A stretch of 64,000 nt of DNA, from positions 310,001 through 374,000 of the forward strand of contig NZ_WKKA01000001.1 in assembly GCF_009674885.1 (NCBI RefSeq), written 5' to 3'. Source of the stretch: Paracoccus sp. S-4012 (lineage in GTDB: Bacteria > Pseudomonadota > Alphaproteobacteria > Rhodobacterales > Rhodobacteraceae). Positions within the stretch are counted from its first letter, which is position 1. Every line of letters begins with the position of its first letter. Below are positions 51,342-59,790 of the stretch, piece after piece. Under the pieces are notes generated by a model. That model worked only from the letters and a program-made list of their open reading frames with translations, did no database searches and was not told the DNA's origin. Made by a program: the position numbers and the translations under genes.

Positions 51342-51956
51342 ATGGAGTTCATCGACAGCGAGGCCAAGCTTGAGTCGCTCTATGGCGAGGTGAGCATGGC
51401 CGCGATCACAAAGGTCGCGAATCACATCACGCCGACCTATCGCCGCTGGATCGAGCAGGCGCGCTTCTGCGTCGTCTCGACCGTGGGGCCGGGCGGCACC
51501 GACGCCTCGCCCCGTGGCGACGACGGCCCGGTGGCTCGGCTCCTGGACGAGCGGACCTTCGCGATCCCCGACTGGATCGGCAACAACCGCATCGACAGCC
51601 TGCGCAACCTGATGCACGACCCGCGCATCTCGGTGATGTTCATGGTCGCGGGCTCGGGCAACGTGGTGCGGGTGAACGGCCTCGCGCGCGTCACCGCCGA
51701 CGAGGCCTTCCGCGAGAGCTTCGCGCGGCACAACAAGGCCGGCGCGCTGCTGCCGCGCACGGTGATGATCGTGCAGGTGGGCGAGATCTACATGCAGTGC
51801 TCGCGCGCGCTGATGCGCTCGCGCATCTGGGGCGGGCAGGCGGCGCCCGAGGGCCTGCCGACCCAAGGGCAGATGATCGCCGGGCAGTCGGAAACCTTCG
51901 ACGTGAAGAGCTATGACGAGGGCTGGGCGATCCGGGGGCCGGCCAACCTCTGGTGA
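51342..51956 (+). CDS. PPOX-class FMN-dependent flavoprotein
   Basis: A 204-residue split-barrel protein of the pyridoxamine-5'-phosphate-oxidase-like class. It contains ARFCVVSTVGPGGTDASPRGD (phosphate/FMN contacts), IPDWIGNNRIDSLRNLMHDPRISVMFMVAG, and the C-terminal SYDEGWAIRGPANLW, like the MSMEG_1061 type. ATG 51342 has a GGGACGGGA site. It is 58 bp from the LivJ-like gene across a hairpin, so a shared substrate is plausible. The reaction is unknown. Confidence 0.85.
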   Translation: MEFIDSEAKLESLYGEVSMAAITKVANHITPTYRRWIEQARFCVVSTVGPGGTDASPRGDDGPVARLLDERTFAIPDWIGNNRIDSLRNLMHDPRISVMFMVAGSGNVVRVNGLARVTADEAFRESFARHNKAGALLPRTVMIVQVGEIYMQCSRALMRSRIWGGQAAPEGLPTQGQMIAGQSETFDVKSYDEGWAIRGPANLW

Positions 51957-52054
51957 GGGGCCTTCCGCCTCAACTTTCCTGAAGGACCGGGAAGGTGTTC
52001 GGTCTTCGCGGCAAGACGGGACGGGCGGGCCCGGTTCCCGGAAAATCTCCGCGG

Positions 52055-52094
52055 CTGTCATAAAACATACATGTTCCTGCCGCACAGGTGTCAC
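52055..52094 (+). promoter_or_regulatory. Tandem Pho-box array upstream of pstS
   Basis: Four 7-mers occur at exact 11-bp steps: CTGTCAT (52055), CATACAT (52066), CTGCCGC (52077) and GTGTCAC (52088). The first pair with AAAA between matches the PhoB consensus CTGTCAT-N4-CTGTCAT. It lies 60-100 bp before the pstS ATG, as expected for phosphate-starvation control by the downstream phoB product. Confidence 0.75.
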
Positions 52095-52156
52095 GGGACC
52101 GCGTTACTCCCCGCGCGTCAACATCCCATCGTTGGCCACACCAGTGGAGCATTCAC

Positions 52157-53191
52157 ATGACCCCCGCCAAGATCACCGTCTCGGCCCTCGCGCTGCTGGC
52201 GGCTTCGGCCGCCACCGCCGCGGCGCAGGAGCAGATTCAGGTTGCCGGCTCGTCGACCGTCCTTCCCTACGCGACCATCGTGGCGGAGGCCTTCGCCGAG
52301 AACACCGACTTCCCCGCGCCCGTGGTCGAGGGCGGCGGCAGCGGCGCCGGCCTCAAGCAGTTCTGCGCCGGTGTGGGCCAGAACACCATCGACGTCGCCA
52401 ACGCGTCGCGGCCCATCAAGGCCTCGGAACTCGAGGAGTGCCGGGCCAACGGCGTCGAGAACGTCATGGAGGTCCAGTTCGGCTATGACGGGATCGTCTT
52501 CGCCTCGTCGATCAACGGCCCGGACTTCGTGCTGACGCCGGCCGACATCTACCGCGCGCTGGCCGCCGAAGTCGTCATGGACGGCGCCACGGTCGCCAAC
52601 CCGGCCATGACCTGGGCCGACGTGAACCCCGCGCTGCCCGCGCAGCAGATCACCGTCTTCGTCCCCGGCACCAAGCACGGCACCCGTGAAGTGTTCGAGG
52701 AGAAGGTCATGGCCGCCGGCTGCGAAGCTTCGGGCGATCTCGAGGAGATGACCGGGCTGGCCGATGCGGACACCGCCGAAGCCGCCTGCACGGCGCTGCG
52801 CACCGATGGCCGCTCGATCGACATCGATGGCGACTATACCGAGACGCTGGCGCGCATCAACAGCGACCCGAATGGCATCGGCGTGTTCGGCCTCTCCTTC
52901 TACGAGAACAACACCGACAAGCTGAAGGTCGCGACCATCGACGGCGTGGCCCCCTCGGTCGAGACCGTCGCCTCGGGCGAGTACCCGGTGTCGCGTCCGC
53001 TGTTTTTCTACGTCAAGAAGGACCACTTCGGCACCGTTCCGGGCCTGAAGGAATACGCCGAGTTCTTCGTCGCCGACGCGATCGCCGGCCCCGGCGGCCC
53101 GCTGGCCGACTACGGCCTGGTCCCCGACCCGGAACTGGCCGCGGTCCAGTCGGCCATCGCCGACGAGACCGTCCTCTCGGCGGCGAACTGA
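52157..53191 (+). CDS. pstS: Phosphate-binding protein PstS
   Basis: Periplasmic high-affinity phosphate receptor. The 344-residue precursor has a signal peptide (MTPAKITVSALALLAASAATAAAQ). VAGSSTVLPYATIV and EGGGSGAGLKQFC line the phosphate site, followed by SRPIKASEL and GTKHGTREVFEE. It contains more cysteines than most PstS (at least four). It is preceded by a Pho-box array and followed by a perfect palindrome before pstC. Confidence 0.95.
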   Translation: MTPAKITVSALALLAASAATAAAQEQIQVAGSSTVLPYATIVAEAFAENTDFPAPVVEGGGSGAGLKQFCAGVGQNTIDVANASRPIKASELEECRANGVENVMEVQFGYDGIVFASSINGPDFVLTPADIYRALAAEVVMDGATVANPAMTWADVNPALPAQQITVFVPGTKHGTREVFEEKVMAAGCEASGDLEEMTGLADADTAEAACTALRTDGRSIDIDGDYTETLARINSDPNGIGVFGLSFYENNTDKLKVATIDGVAPSVETVASGEYPVSRPLFFYVKKDHFGTVPGLKEYAEFFVADAIAGPGGPLADYGLVPDPELAAVQSAIADETVLSAAN

Positions 53192-53206
53192 TCCGCCAGG
53201 AACGAC

Positions 53207-53232
53207 CGGGCAGGCCGCATGCGGCCTGCCCG
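53207..53232 (+). other. Perfect 26-bp intercistronic palindrome pstS-pstC
   Basis: The 13-base arm CGGGCAGGCCGCA is followed directly by its exact reverse complement. As RNA it forms a stem of about ten pairs with a short loop and no T-run. It sits 15 bp after the pstS stop. Such hairpins often protect the 5' message end and let the receptor be made in excess over the permease. Confidence 0.7.
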
Positions 53233-53280
53233 AACCCGGTTGCCTCCCGCGCTCCCCGTCATCTTCGCAGGCGAGTATAA

Positions 53281-54486
53281 ATGTCCCCCTTCTGGACCAT
53301 CGTTGCGATCCTTGCGCTTGCCGCCCTGGGCTACGGCCTCGGCCGCCGCCGGGCGATGTCGCTGGCGCAGGGCAACCCCCGCAGGCTGCACTCGCGGCCG
53401 AACTATTACGGCTGGAACGTGGCCCTGTTCGCGGCCGTCCCGGCGCTGCTGCTGCTCGTGCTCTGGGCGCTGGCCCTGCCGCTGCTGCCCCACGGCGCCG
53501 CATCCTCGCGAGCCGCCGGTATCCTCGCGATCATCATCGCCGTCGCCGGGCTGGCGGTCGCCGTCCGCCGCACCACGCCCGAGTTCCGCGCCCGCAACGC
53601 CGTCGAGCAGATGATTCGCGGCCTCCTGATCCTGTGCTCGCTGATCGCCATCGCCACGACCGTGGGCATCGTGCTGTCGCTCGTCTTCGAATCGCTGCAC
53701 TTCTTCAGGCTCTACCCGTGGCAGGACTTCTTCTTCGGCACCGAATGGACGCCGCGTTTCGGCGGCGGCTCTCGCCTCGGCATCCTGCCGCTGCTCTGGG
53801 GCACGCTCTACATCTCGTTCATCGCGCTTCTGGTGGCGGTGCCGGTGGGCCTCTACGCGGCGATCTACATGTCGGAATATGCCACCCCGCGGGTCCGCTC
53901 CTTGGTGAAGCCCGCGATCGAGGTGCTGGCCGGGATTCCCACCATCGTCTACGGCCTCTTCGCGCTGGTCACGGTCGGCCCGCTGCTGCGCGACTGGATC
54001 GCGCAGCCGCTGGGGCTGGGCAACAGCGGCTCCTCGGTGATGACGGCGGGGCTGGTGATGGGCATGATGCTGATCCCCTTCGTCAGTTCGCTGTCCGATG
54101 ACATCATCAACGCGGTCCCGCAGACGATGCGCGACGGCTCGCTCGCGCTCGGCTCCACCCATTCCGAAACCATCCGCCAGGTCGTGATCCCCGCCGCGCT
54201 GCCGGGCATCGTCGGCGCGATCCTGCTGGCCGCCTCGCGCGCGATCGGCGAGACCATGATCGTGGTCATGGGCGCCGGAGCCATGGCGACCATCAGCGGC
54301 AACCCGTTCGAGGCGATGACGACGATCACCGTCAAGATCGTCTCGCAGCTGACCGGCGACAACGATTTCTCCTCGCCCGAGACGCTGGTCGCCTTCGCGC
54401 TCGGCCTCACGCTGTTCGTCATCACGCTCGGGCTCAACATCTTCGCGCTCTACATCGTCCGCAAGTATCGGGAGCAGTACGAATGA
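53281..54486 (+). CDS. pstC: Phosphate ABC permease PstC
   Basis: Inner-membrane permease, 401 residues. Extra N-terminal helices (MSPFWTIVAILALAALGYGLG, YGWNVALFAAVPALLLLVLWALAL) make it longer than E. coli PstC. The core has LGILPLLWGTLYISFIALLVAVPVG, the coupling loop TMRDGSLALGSTHSETIRQVVIPAALPGI and GAGAMATI. The stop overlaps the pstA start as ATGA. Confidence 0.94.
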   Translation: MSPFWTIVAILALAALGYGLGRRRAMSLAQGNPRRLHSRPNYYGWNVALFAAVPALLLLVLWALALPLLPHGAASSRAAGILAIIIAVAGLAVAVRRTTPEFRARNAVEQMIRGLLILCSLIAIATTVGIVLSLVFESLHFFRLYPWQDFFFGTEWTPRFGGGSRLGILPLLWGTLYISFIALLVAVPVGLYAAIYMSEYATPRVRSLVKPAIEVLAGIPTIVYGLFALVTVGPLLRDWIAQPLGLGNSGSSVMTAGLVMGMMLIPFVSSLSDDIINAVPQTMRDGSLALGSTHSETIRQVVIPAALPGIVGAILLAASRAIGETMIVVMGAGAMATISGNPFEAMTTITVKIVSQLTGDNDFSSPETLVAFALGLTLFVITLGLNIFALYIVRKYREQYE

Positions 54487-55832
54487 GCGACGTGGCCCCG
54501 ACTCCATCCCGCCCGACCCCGGCGCGCTCGCTGCTGGTCGAGGATGCGCGGACCAGGCGGCGCAATGCGGCCGAGCGGCGTTTCCGCGCCTATGGCGTCA
54601 TTGCCATCGCCATCGCCGTGGCCGGCCTCGCCTTCCTGCTCTTCACCATCTTCCGCGACGGCTCGTCGGCCTTCGTGCAGACCTACGTCAAGATCCCGGT
54701 CGCGATCGAGGCCTCGGTCGTGGACCCCGAGGGCAACGGCGATCCCGCCGAGATGCAGAAGATCCTGACCATGAGCTATGGCAGGCTGCTGGAGAATGCG
54801 CTGGCCCGGCACATCGCCCGCAACGACATCCAGATCGAGGGGCTGGAAGACGCCGACCTCTCGACCTTCTTCTCGAGCCAGGCGCGCGCCGATCTGCGGC
54901 GCGCGGTGCTGGCCGATCCTTCGCTGGTCGGCACGGTCGTCGAGCATCCGGTGATGACCTCGTCGCGTGTGGACGGCATGTTCAAGGGCCGCGTCAGCCG
55001 CGCCTCGGCCGCCATCGACGCCAAGACCTCCGCGGCGCAGTATGATCTGGCGATGGCCCTCGGGGCGCGGGACGATGTCAGGACCACGTTCAACTGGAAC
55101 TTCATCATCTCGACCGACAGCTCGGACAACCGTCCCGAGGCGGCGGGCCTCGGGGTGGCGATCATCGGCTCGTTCTACATGATGCTGATCGTGCTGGTCC
55201 TCGCTGTGCCCATAGGCGTCGCGACCTCGATCTACCTCGAGGAATTCGCGCCGCAGAACAGGCTCACCGACGTGATCGAGGTGAACATCTCGAACCTCGC
55301 CGCGGTGCCGTCGATCGTCTTCGGCATCCTCGGTCTCGCGGCCTTCATCAACTTCATGGGCCTGCCACGCTCGGCCCCCATCGTCGGCGGGCTCGTGCTG
55401 ACCTTGATGACGCTGCCGACGATCATCATCTCGACCCGAGCGGCGCTGAAGGCGGTGCCGCCCTCGATCCGCGAGGCGGCACTCGGCGTCGGCGCGTCGC
55501 GCATGCAGATGGTGTTCCACCACGTCCTGCCGCTGGCGATGCCGGGCATCCTGACCGGCACCATCCTCGGGCTGGCGCAGGCGCTGGGCGAGACCGCGCC
55601 GCTGATGCTGATCGGCATGGTCGCCTTCGTGACCACCTATCCGGCCGCGCCGCCGGAGGGCTTCTTCGACCCGGCCTCGGCGCTGCCGGTGCAGGTCTTC
55701 AACTGGACGCAGCGCGCCGATCCGGCCTTCTTCGAGCGGGCCTCGGGTGCGATCATCGTGCTGCTGGCCTTCCTGCTGGCCATGAACCTCCTTGCGATCT
55801 ACCTGCGCCGCAAGTTCGAGCGCCGCTGGTGA
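54483..55832 (+). CDS. pstA: Phosphate ABC permease PstA with N-terminal periplasmic insert
   Basis: A 449-residue permease, long because a predicted periplasmic domain of about 130 residues ([22 protein letters not shown] to [16 protein letters not shown]3333 type) follows the first helix. The core has [41 protein letters not shown] and [26 protein letters not shown] 54483 overlaps pstC. Confidence 0.94.
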   Translation: MSDVAPTPSRPTPARSLLVEDARTRRRNAAERRFRAYGVIAIAIAVAGLAFLLFTIFRDGSSAFVQTYVKIPVAIEASVVDPEGNGDPAEMQKILTMSYGRLLENALARHIARNDIQIEGLEDADLSTFFSSQARADLRRAVLADPSLVGTVVEHPVMTSSRVDGMFKGRVSRASAAIDAKTSAAQYDLAMALGARDDVRTTFNWNFIISTDSSDNRPEAAGLGVAIIGSFYMMLIVLVLAVPIGVATSIYLEEFAPQNRLTDVIEVNISNLAAVPSIVFGILGLAAFINFMGLPRSAPIVGGLVLTLMTLPTIIISTRAALKAVPPSIREAALGVGASRMQMVFHHVLPLAMPGILTGTILGLAQALGETAPLMLIGMVAFVTTYPAAPPEGFFDPASALPVQVFNWTQRADPAFFERASGAIIVLLAFLLAMNLLAIYLRRKFERRW

Positions 55833-55855
55833 GCGCGACCGGAAAGGCTGAAACC

Positions 55856-56656
55856 ATGGACGATGTGAGACTGGCGGAGCGCGGCGTGGACGCGGACGCG
55901 AAGGTCAAGTTCGAATGCCGCGGCGTGCAGGTCCACTACGGCGAGAAGCAGGCGCTGAAGGATGTCGACGCGGACATCCTCGACCGAACGGTCACGGCCT
56001 TCATTGGCCCGTCGGGCTGCGGGAAATCCACTTTCCTGCGCTGCCTGAACCGGATGAACGACACCGTGGCGAGCGCGCGGGTCGATGGCCGGATCCTGCT
56101 GGAAGGCGAGGACATCTATGACGCCCGCGTCGATCCGGTGCAGCTTCGCGCCCGTGTCGGCATGGTGTTCCAGAAGCCGAACCCGTTCCCGAAATCCATC
56201 TACGACAACGTGGCCTACGGCCCGAAGATCCACGGCATGGCCCGCAACAAGGCCGAGCTGGACGAGATCGTCGAGCGCGCGCTGCGCGGCGCCGCCCTCT
56301 GGAACGAGGTCAAGGACCGGCTGGGCGAGACCGGCACCGGCCTCTCCGGCGGCCAGCAGCAGCGCCTCTGCATCGCGCGCGCCGTCGCCACCGCGCCCGA
56401 GGTGCTGCTGATGGACGAGCCCTGCTCGGCCCTCGACCCGATCGCCACCGCCCAGGTCGAGGAGCTGATCGACGATCTGCGCGAGAGCTATTCGGTCGTC
56501 ATTGTCACCCATTCGATGCAGCAGGCCGCGCGGGTGAGCCAGCGGACCGCCTTCTTCCATCTCGGCAACCTCGTCGAATACGGCGACACCGAGCAGATTT
56601 TCACCAATCCGCAGGACCCGCGGACAGAGAGCTACATCAGCGGCAAGATCGGCTGA
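55856..56656 (+). CDS. pstB: Phosphate ABC transporter ATPase PstB
   Basis: ATPase of the Pst system, 266 residues. Walker A is GPSGCGKST, with [39 protein letters not shown] and [22 protein letters not shown] all highly conserved in PstB. ATG 55856 has GGAAAGG upstream. A GTG at 55829 overlapping the pstA stop would add nine residues and is less likely. Confidence 0.96.
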   Translation: MDDVRLAERGVDADAKVKFECRGVQVHYGEKQALKDVDADILDRTVTAFIGPSGCGKSTFLRCLNRMNDTVASARVDGRILLEGEDIYDARVDPVQLRARVGMVFQKPNPFPKSIYDNVAYGPKIHGMARNKAELDEIVERALRGAALWNEVKDRLGETGTGLSGGQQQRLCIARAVATAPEVLLMDEPCSALDPIATAQVEELIDDLRESYSVVIVTHSMQQAARVSQRTAFFHLGNLVEYGDTEQIFTNPQDPRTESYISGKIG

Positions 56657-56683
56657 GCCGGCTGCGCGAATGCGGAGAGAGAC

Positions 56684-57409
56684 ATGAAGCTGGATCAGCG
56701 CCATATCGTTTCGGCCTTCGACCGGGACCTCGAGACCGTCCAGGCCCTCGTCGTGAAGATGGGCGGCATGGTCGAATCGGCGATCAGCGACGCCGCGACC
56801 GCGCTCGAGCGGCGCGACGAGGAACTGGCCGAGGAGGTCCGCCGCCGCGACCGCGCGATCGACGAGCTTGAGTTGCAGGTCAACCACGAGGCGGCGCGGC
56901 TGATCGCGCTGCGCTCGCCGCGCGCCACCGACCTGCGGATCGTCCTCTCGGTCATCAAGATCGCCGCCGCGCTCGAGCGGGTGGGGGACTACGCCAAGAA
57001 CATGGCCAAGCGCAGCCATGTCCTGCTGAGCCTGCCGCAGATCGAGGGCGCCGGACCGTCGCTGCGGCGCATGACCGCGACGGTCGAGCGGATGCTGAAG
57101 GACGCGCTCGACAGCTACATCCACCGCGACGCCGAACTCGCCGCGGATGTCCGCGCGCGCGATGTCGAGGTGGACCAGATGTACAACGCGCTGTTCCGCG
57201 AGTTCGTGACCCACATGATGGAGGACCCGCGCAACATCACCGCCTGCATGCACCTGCATTTCATCGCCAAGAACATCGAGCGCATGGGCGACCACGCCAC
57301 CGGCATCGCCGAGCAGGTGATCTATCTCGTGTCGGGCGAGCTGCCCGAGGACAGCCGGCCCAAGGACAACGCCCTGCGCGCGGAGGCGGACGAGGCCAAG
57401 GAGGACTGA
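56684..57409 (+). CDS. phoU: Phosphate-signalling protein PhoU
   Basis: Negative regulator that couples the Pst transporter to PhoR-PhoB signalling. The 241-residue protein has two three-helix PhoU repeats, with metal-binding E/DxxxD motifs (ALERVGDYAKNMAKRS, NIERMGDHATGIAEQV). GGAGAGAGAC precedes ATG 56684. phoB follows after 4 bp. Confidence 0.96.
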   Translation: MKLDQRHIVSAFDRDLETVQALVVKMGGMVESAISDAATALERRDEELAEEVRRRDRAIDELELQVNHEAARLIALRSPRATDLRIVLSVIKIAAALERVGDYAKNMAKRSHVLLSLPQIEGAGPSLRRMTATVERMLKDALDSYIHRDAELAADVRARDVEVDQMYNALFREFVTHMMEDPRNITACMHLHFIAKNIERMGDHATGIAEQVIYLVSGELPEDSRPKDNALRAEADEAKED

Positions 57410-57413
57410 CACC

Positions 57414-58103
57414 ATGACCTCAAACCAGCCCAGCGTCCTGATCGTCGAGGACGAGAGCGCGCAGCGCGAGGTGCTCAAATACAACCTCGAGGCCGAGGGC
57501 TTCGAGGTGGTGATGGCCGAGAACGGCGACGAGGCGCTGCTTCTCGTGCGCGAGGAGAACCCGGACCTGATCGTGCTGGACTGGATGCTGCCCAACGTCT
57601 CCGGCATCGAGGTCTGCCGCCGGATCAAGGCCGACCCCGAGACGCGCGGCATCCCGATCGTGATGCTCTCGGCCCGCGGCGACGAGGGCGACCGGGTGCG
57701 CGGGCTCGAGACCGGCGCCGACGACTATGTCGTCAAGCCCTATTCGGTGGTCGAGCTGATGGCCCGCCTGCGCACCCAGCTGCGCCGCACCCGACCTACG
57801 ACGATGGGCGAGCGGCTGGTCCATGACGACATCGTCCTCGATTCCGCCGAGCACCGCGTCTTCCGCGATGGCGAGCCCCTGCATCTCGGCCCGACCGAGT
57901 TCAGGCTCCTCTCCACGCTGATGGAGAAGCCCGGCCGCGTCTGGACCCGCGAGCAGCTGCTGGACCGGGTCTGGGGCCGCGACATCTATGTCGACATGCG
58001 CACGATCGACGTCCATGTGGGCCGCTTGCGCAAGGCGCTGATGGCGAATGGCGGCTCGAACCCGGTCAGGACGGTGCGCGGGACCGGCTACGCCCTCGGC
58101 TAG
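57414..58103 (+). CDS. phoB: Phosphate regulon response regulator PhoB
   Basis: OmpR-type activator, 229 residues. The receiver domain has the phosphoacceptor Asp56 in LIVLDWMLPNVSG, acidic pair Glu12-Asp13 and the Lys in DDYVVKPYS. The DNA-binding winged helix includes HLGPTEFRLLSTLMEKPG, LLDRVWG and RTIDVHVGRLRKAL. AAGGAGG precedes ATG 57414. It should bind the Pho boxes before pstS. No phoR lies in this cluster. Confidence 0.96.
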   Translation: MTSNQPSVLIVEDESAQREVLKYNLEAEGFEVVMAENGDEALLLVREENPDLIVLDWMLPNVSGIEVCRRIKADPETRGIPIVMLSARGDEGDRVRGLETGADDYVVKPYSVVELMARLRTQLRRTRPTTMGERLVHDDIVLDSAEHRVFRDGEPLHLGPTEFRLLSTLMEKPGRVWTREQLLDRVWGRDIYVDMRTIDVHVGRLRKALMANGGSNPVRTVRGTGYALG

Positions 58104-58453
58104 GCGCGGTCGGCGCTGTTTATCGGGTGATAAGATCAACCAGTTAACCTGCGAGCCCTCAACGGGTCATACGCCGTATGACAGGCGGACCACAGGGCAA
58201 ACACAAACCCTGGCGGTACCAGGTGGAAGCTGATGCCAGCTCAGGTCGCGGAGCTAAGAACGTCGGCAACCGCACTCAGGCTTCCGTCCGTCGCTGTGAA
58301 GAAACAGGGCAGCGTTCGAAAGCGGGGCCAGAGGCACTCCACGGCAGGTTTCTACCGATGAGCGGCAGGTCCAGTACGGCAATGGCAAGATTGCAGTTGC
58401 TGAAAGGAAAGAAAAGCCCGTCAAATGGCAATTTTATCGTTGGCTCTGCACCC
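58104..58453. other. Lower-GC gap between phoB and the GS-like gene
   Basis: A 350-bp convergent gap with visibly lower GC, notably 58385-58445 (GAAAGGAAAGAAAAG, GGCAATTTTATCG). No protein frame is persuasive: a plus-strand frame from 58178 reads MTGGPQGKHKPWRYQVEAD but runs into antisense of the next gene. The gap holds a perfect 17-bp palindrome at 58166-58182. No clear terminator for either flanking gene was found. Confidence 0.5.
58166..58182. promoter_or_regulatory. Perfect 17-bp palindrome, operator-like
   Basis: GTCATACG-C-CGTATGAC, eight-base arms about one central base. It lies 62 bp after the phoB stop and far from any annotated start. The form suits a dimeric regulator (GntR- or TetR-like), but the bound protein and target gene are unknown. 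Confidence 0.4.
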
Positions 58454-59785
58454 CTAAACCGTGTCCAGATACAGCTCCACCGTCTCCTCGTCCGACAACT
58501 CCGCCATGTAGTGCAACTCCTGCCGCTTGGTCATGACGTAGTTCTCGATCAGATGGGCCGGGAAGATCCTTCCGATCTCGGGGCTTTGCGCGAAGGTCGA
58601 GATGGCTCCGGACCAGCTGCCAGGCAGTTGTGCGAGGGCCTTGTCGTAGGCGTTGCCCTCGAACGGGTCGGGGCAGGAGGCGCGGGACTGCATGCCGTCC
58701 AGCGCGGCGCCGAGGATTGCGGCGAGGGACAGGTAGGGGTTCACGTCGCCCCCCGCCACGCGGTGCTCGATGCGCCGGGCCGATGGTCCTGAGGCGGGGA
58801 TGCGGATGGCGGCGGTGCGGTTCTCGTAGGCCCAGCCGATGCCGGTCGGTGCGTGCTGGTTCGGCACCAGCCGGTCGTAGCTGTTCTCGTGCGGGGCGAA
58901 GACCAGGGTCGAGCCGGGCATCGCCTGAAGGCAGCCGGCCACGGCGCAGCGCAGCGCCTCCGAGCCCTTCTCGCCGCCGTCATCGAAGATGTTGCGGCCC
59001 GCCGCGTCCAGCACCGAGAAATGGACATGCATGCCGCTGCCGTTCCACTCCTCATAGGGTTTGGCCATGAAGCTGCCAGCGAAGCCGAAGTTGCGGGCGA
59101 GGCCCTTGACCAGCATCTTGAAGAGCCAGGCGTCGTCCGCGGCTTTCAGCAGGTCCGGCTGGTGCATCAGGTTGATCTCGAACTGGCCCGGCGCGGCCTC
59201 GGAGATCGCGGTGTCGGCGGGAATGTCCATCGCCTCGCAGGCGTCGTAGAGGGCGGTGAAGAACTTGTCGAAAGTGTCGAGCGCCCGCAGGCTCAGCGTC
59301 TCGGCCCCGGTGCGGCGCTTGCCCGAGCGCGGCGAGCGCGGAGCCTGCAACTGCTTGCCGGAATCGTCGATGAGGAAGAACTCCAACTCGGTCGCCACCA
59401 CGGGCGTCAGCCCGGCGTCGCGGTAGCGCGCCGCGATCAGCGCGAGCGCTTGCCGCGGGTCGCCGTCATAGGGGCGGCCGTCGGTGTGGAACATCCACAG
59501 CGGCAGCAGCGCCGTGGGGGCCGCGAGCCAGGGCATCGGCATGAAGCCGCGCTCGGTCGGCAGCAGCAGCCCGTCCGGGTCGCCGGCCTGGAAGACCAGC
59601 GGACTGCCCTCGATGTCCTCGCCCCAGATGTCCATGTTGAGGACCGAATAGGGGAACCGGGTCCCCTCGCTCATCAGCTTCTCGGCGAAGCGGGCGGGCA
59701 CGCGCTTGCCGCGGGGAACGCCGTTGAGGTCCGAGGCCGCCACGCGGATCGTCTTCACTTCGGGATGCTCGCGCAGCCATTCCAT
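58454..59785 (-). CDS. Glutamine synthetase-like enzyme, gamma-glutamylpolyamine/amine type
   Basis: A 443-residue member of the GS superfamily that ligates glutamate to ammonia or an amine with ATP. GMHVHFSVLD, ELEFFLIDDSG, GQFEINLMHQPD and NRTAAIRIPASGPSARRIEHRV are the active-site motifs. The length and NPYLSLAAILGAALDGMQ resemble PuuA-type gamma-glutamylputrescine synthetases more than GlnA. ATG 59785 has AGGTGA upstream; a GTG at 59794 is an alternative. It follows two amino-acid permease genes with only 5 bp between, so the imported compound may be its substrate. Confidence 0.88.
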   Translation of the reverse strand: MEWLREHPEVKTIRVAASDLNGVPRGKRVPARFAEKLMSEGTRFPYSVLNMDIWGEDIEGSPLVFQAGDPDGLLLPTERGFMPMPWLAAPTALLPLWMFHTDGRPYDGDPRQALALIAARYRDAGLTPVVATELEFFLIDDSGKQLQAPRSPRSGKRRTGAETLSLRALDTFDKFFTALYDACEAMDIPADTAISEAAPGQFEINLMHQPDLLKAADDAWLFKMLVKGLARNFGFAGSFMAKPYEEWNGSGMHVHFSVLDAAGRNIFDDGGEKGSEALRCAVAGCLQAMPGSTLVFAPHENSYDRLVPNQHAPTGIGWAYENRTAAIRIPASGPSARRIEHRVAGGDVNPYLSLAAILGAALDGMQSRASCPDPFEGNAYDKALAQLPGSWSGAISTFAQSPEIGRIFPAHLIENYVMTKRQELHYMAELSDEETVELYLDTV

Positions 59786-59790
59786 ATCGT

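Noticed and set aside
58178-58792. Plus-strand frame through the lower-GC gap into the GS-like gene
   Set aside because: More than half is antisense to the GS-like gene. The unique part has no recognisable motif.
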